Source of the DNA: an uncultured Oscillospiraceae bacterium
GTDB taxonomy: Bacteria; Bacillota; Clostridia; Oscillospirales; Oscillospiraceae
Assembly (NCBI GenBank): GCA_934590505.1
Contig: CAKTPC010000140.1
Location: 1-5,066, forward strand
Reading direction: 5' to 3'
DNA length: 5,066 bases
Below the pieces are notes generated by a model that was given only the letters and a program-made list of their open reading frames with translations, was not told the origin of the DNA and made no database searches. Made by a program: the position numbers and the translations under genes. How positions within the stretch are numbered: the stretch's first letter is position 1; each line of letters begins with the position of its first letter. Positions 4,991 to 5,066 of this stretch are shown piece after piece.

Positions 4991-5019
4991 ATTATATACG
5001 TTTCGCGGGGCATAATCAA
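4991..5019 (-). promoter_or_regulatory. deoC promoter
   Basis: On the minus strand TTGATT (-35, 5019-5014) and a perfect TATAAT (-10, 4996-4991) are separated by 17 bases. The predicted start near 4984 leaves a leader of about 25 nt with the AAGGAG ribosome binding site. I see no clear operator, though the leader is too short for an attenuator. Confidence 0.8.
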
Positions 5020-5034
5020 GTGCGCGTCCGGAAT

Positions 5035-5066
5035 ATGATTGACTATCTCAACGAAAAGGACGGCTC
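5035..5066 (+). CDS. Possible start of a plus-strand gene, cut by the window end
   Basis: From ATG 5035 the frame is open to the last base and reads MIDYLNEKDG. The frame is also open upstream, with an alternative GTG at 5020. No convincing ribosome binding site is seen (only CCGGA just before the ATG), and ten codons are too few to assign a family. If real, it is divergent from deoC. Confidence 0.3.
   Translation, partial: MIDYLNEKDG

Noticed and set aside
4960..5019. Longer deoC frame with 20 extra residues.
   Set aside because: The upstream ATG lies in the deoC promoter; the ATG at 4959 has a good AAGGAG and matches the family N-terminus.

Overview
The window looks like a stretch of core chromosome from a moderately GC-rich Firmicute, most likely a gut-type clostridium of the Oscillospiraceae/Ruminococcaceae kind. 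The reasons are the infC-rpmI-rplT operon behind an attenuated leader, strong AGGAGG-like ribosome binding sites, sigma-A type promoters, and protein sequences of clostridial flavour (DeoC, a CmpB-like membrane protein, a small TadA). The lineage is inferred from these features; no search was run. I see no mobile element, phage gene, CRISPR array, tRNA or rRNA.

Layout. Positions 1-624 (+) hold the C-terminal part of phosphotransacetylase (pta). A 192-bp gap follows with three consecutive hairpins, the last a textbook intrinsic terminator whose T-run ends 4 nt before the ribosome binding site of tadA (817-1263, +), the tRNA adenosine deaminase. tadA converges on the infC-rpmI-rplT operon, which runs on the minus strand (2566 down to 1336); a perfect 46-bp palindrome separates the two ends. 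The operon has a clear promoter (-35 at 2750-2755, -10 at 2727-2732) and a leader of about 150 nt ending in a terminator just before infC, matching the known L20-controlled attenuation of Firmicutes. IF3 appears to start at an ATC codon, in keeping with IF3 autoregulation through a non-standard start.

Upstream of the operon, on the minus strand, is a membrane acyltransferase of family 3 (3842 to 2763). It is divergent from a small membrane protein of the putative ABC-transporter type IV (CmpB-like) family (3914-4282, +), with a 15-bp palindrome between them. The latter gene runs tail to tail into deoC (4959 to 4276, -), the two overlapping by 7 bp at their stop codons. deoC has a strong promoter of its own (TATAAT at 4991-4996). 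The last 32 bases may begin another plus-strand gene.

Functionally these are housekeeping genes: acetate metabolism (pta), decoding (tadA), initiation and 50S assembly (infC, rpmI, rplT), deoxynucleoside catabolism (deoC) and envelope functions (acyltransferase, CmpB-like). I found no convincing new multi-gene system. The most interesting signals are regulatory: two genes (infC and tadA) each preceded by an intrinsic terminator directly abutting the ribosome binding site, the ATC start of infC, the structured pta-tadA gap, and two sharp palindromes.
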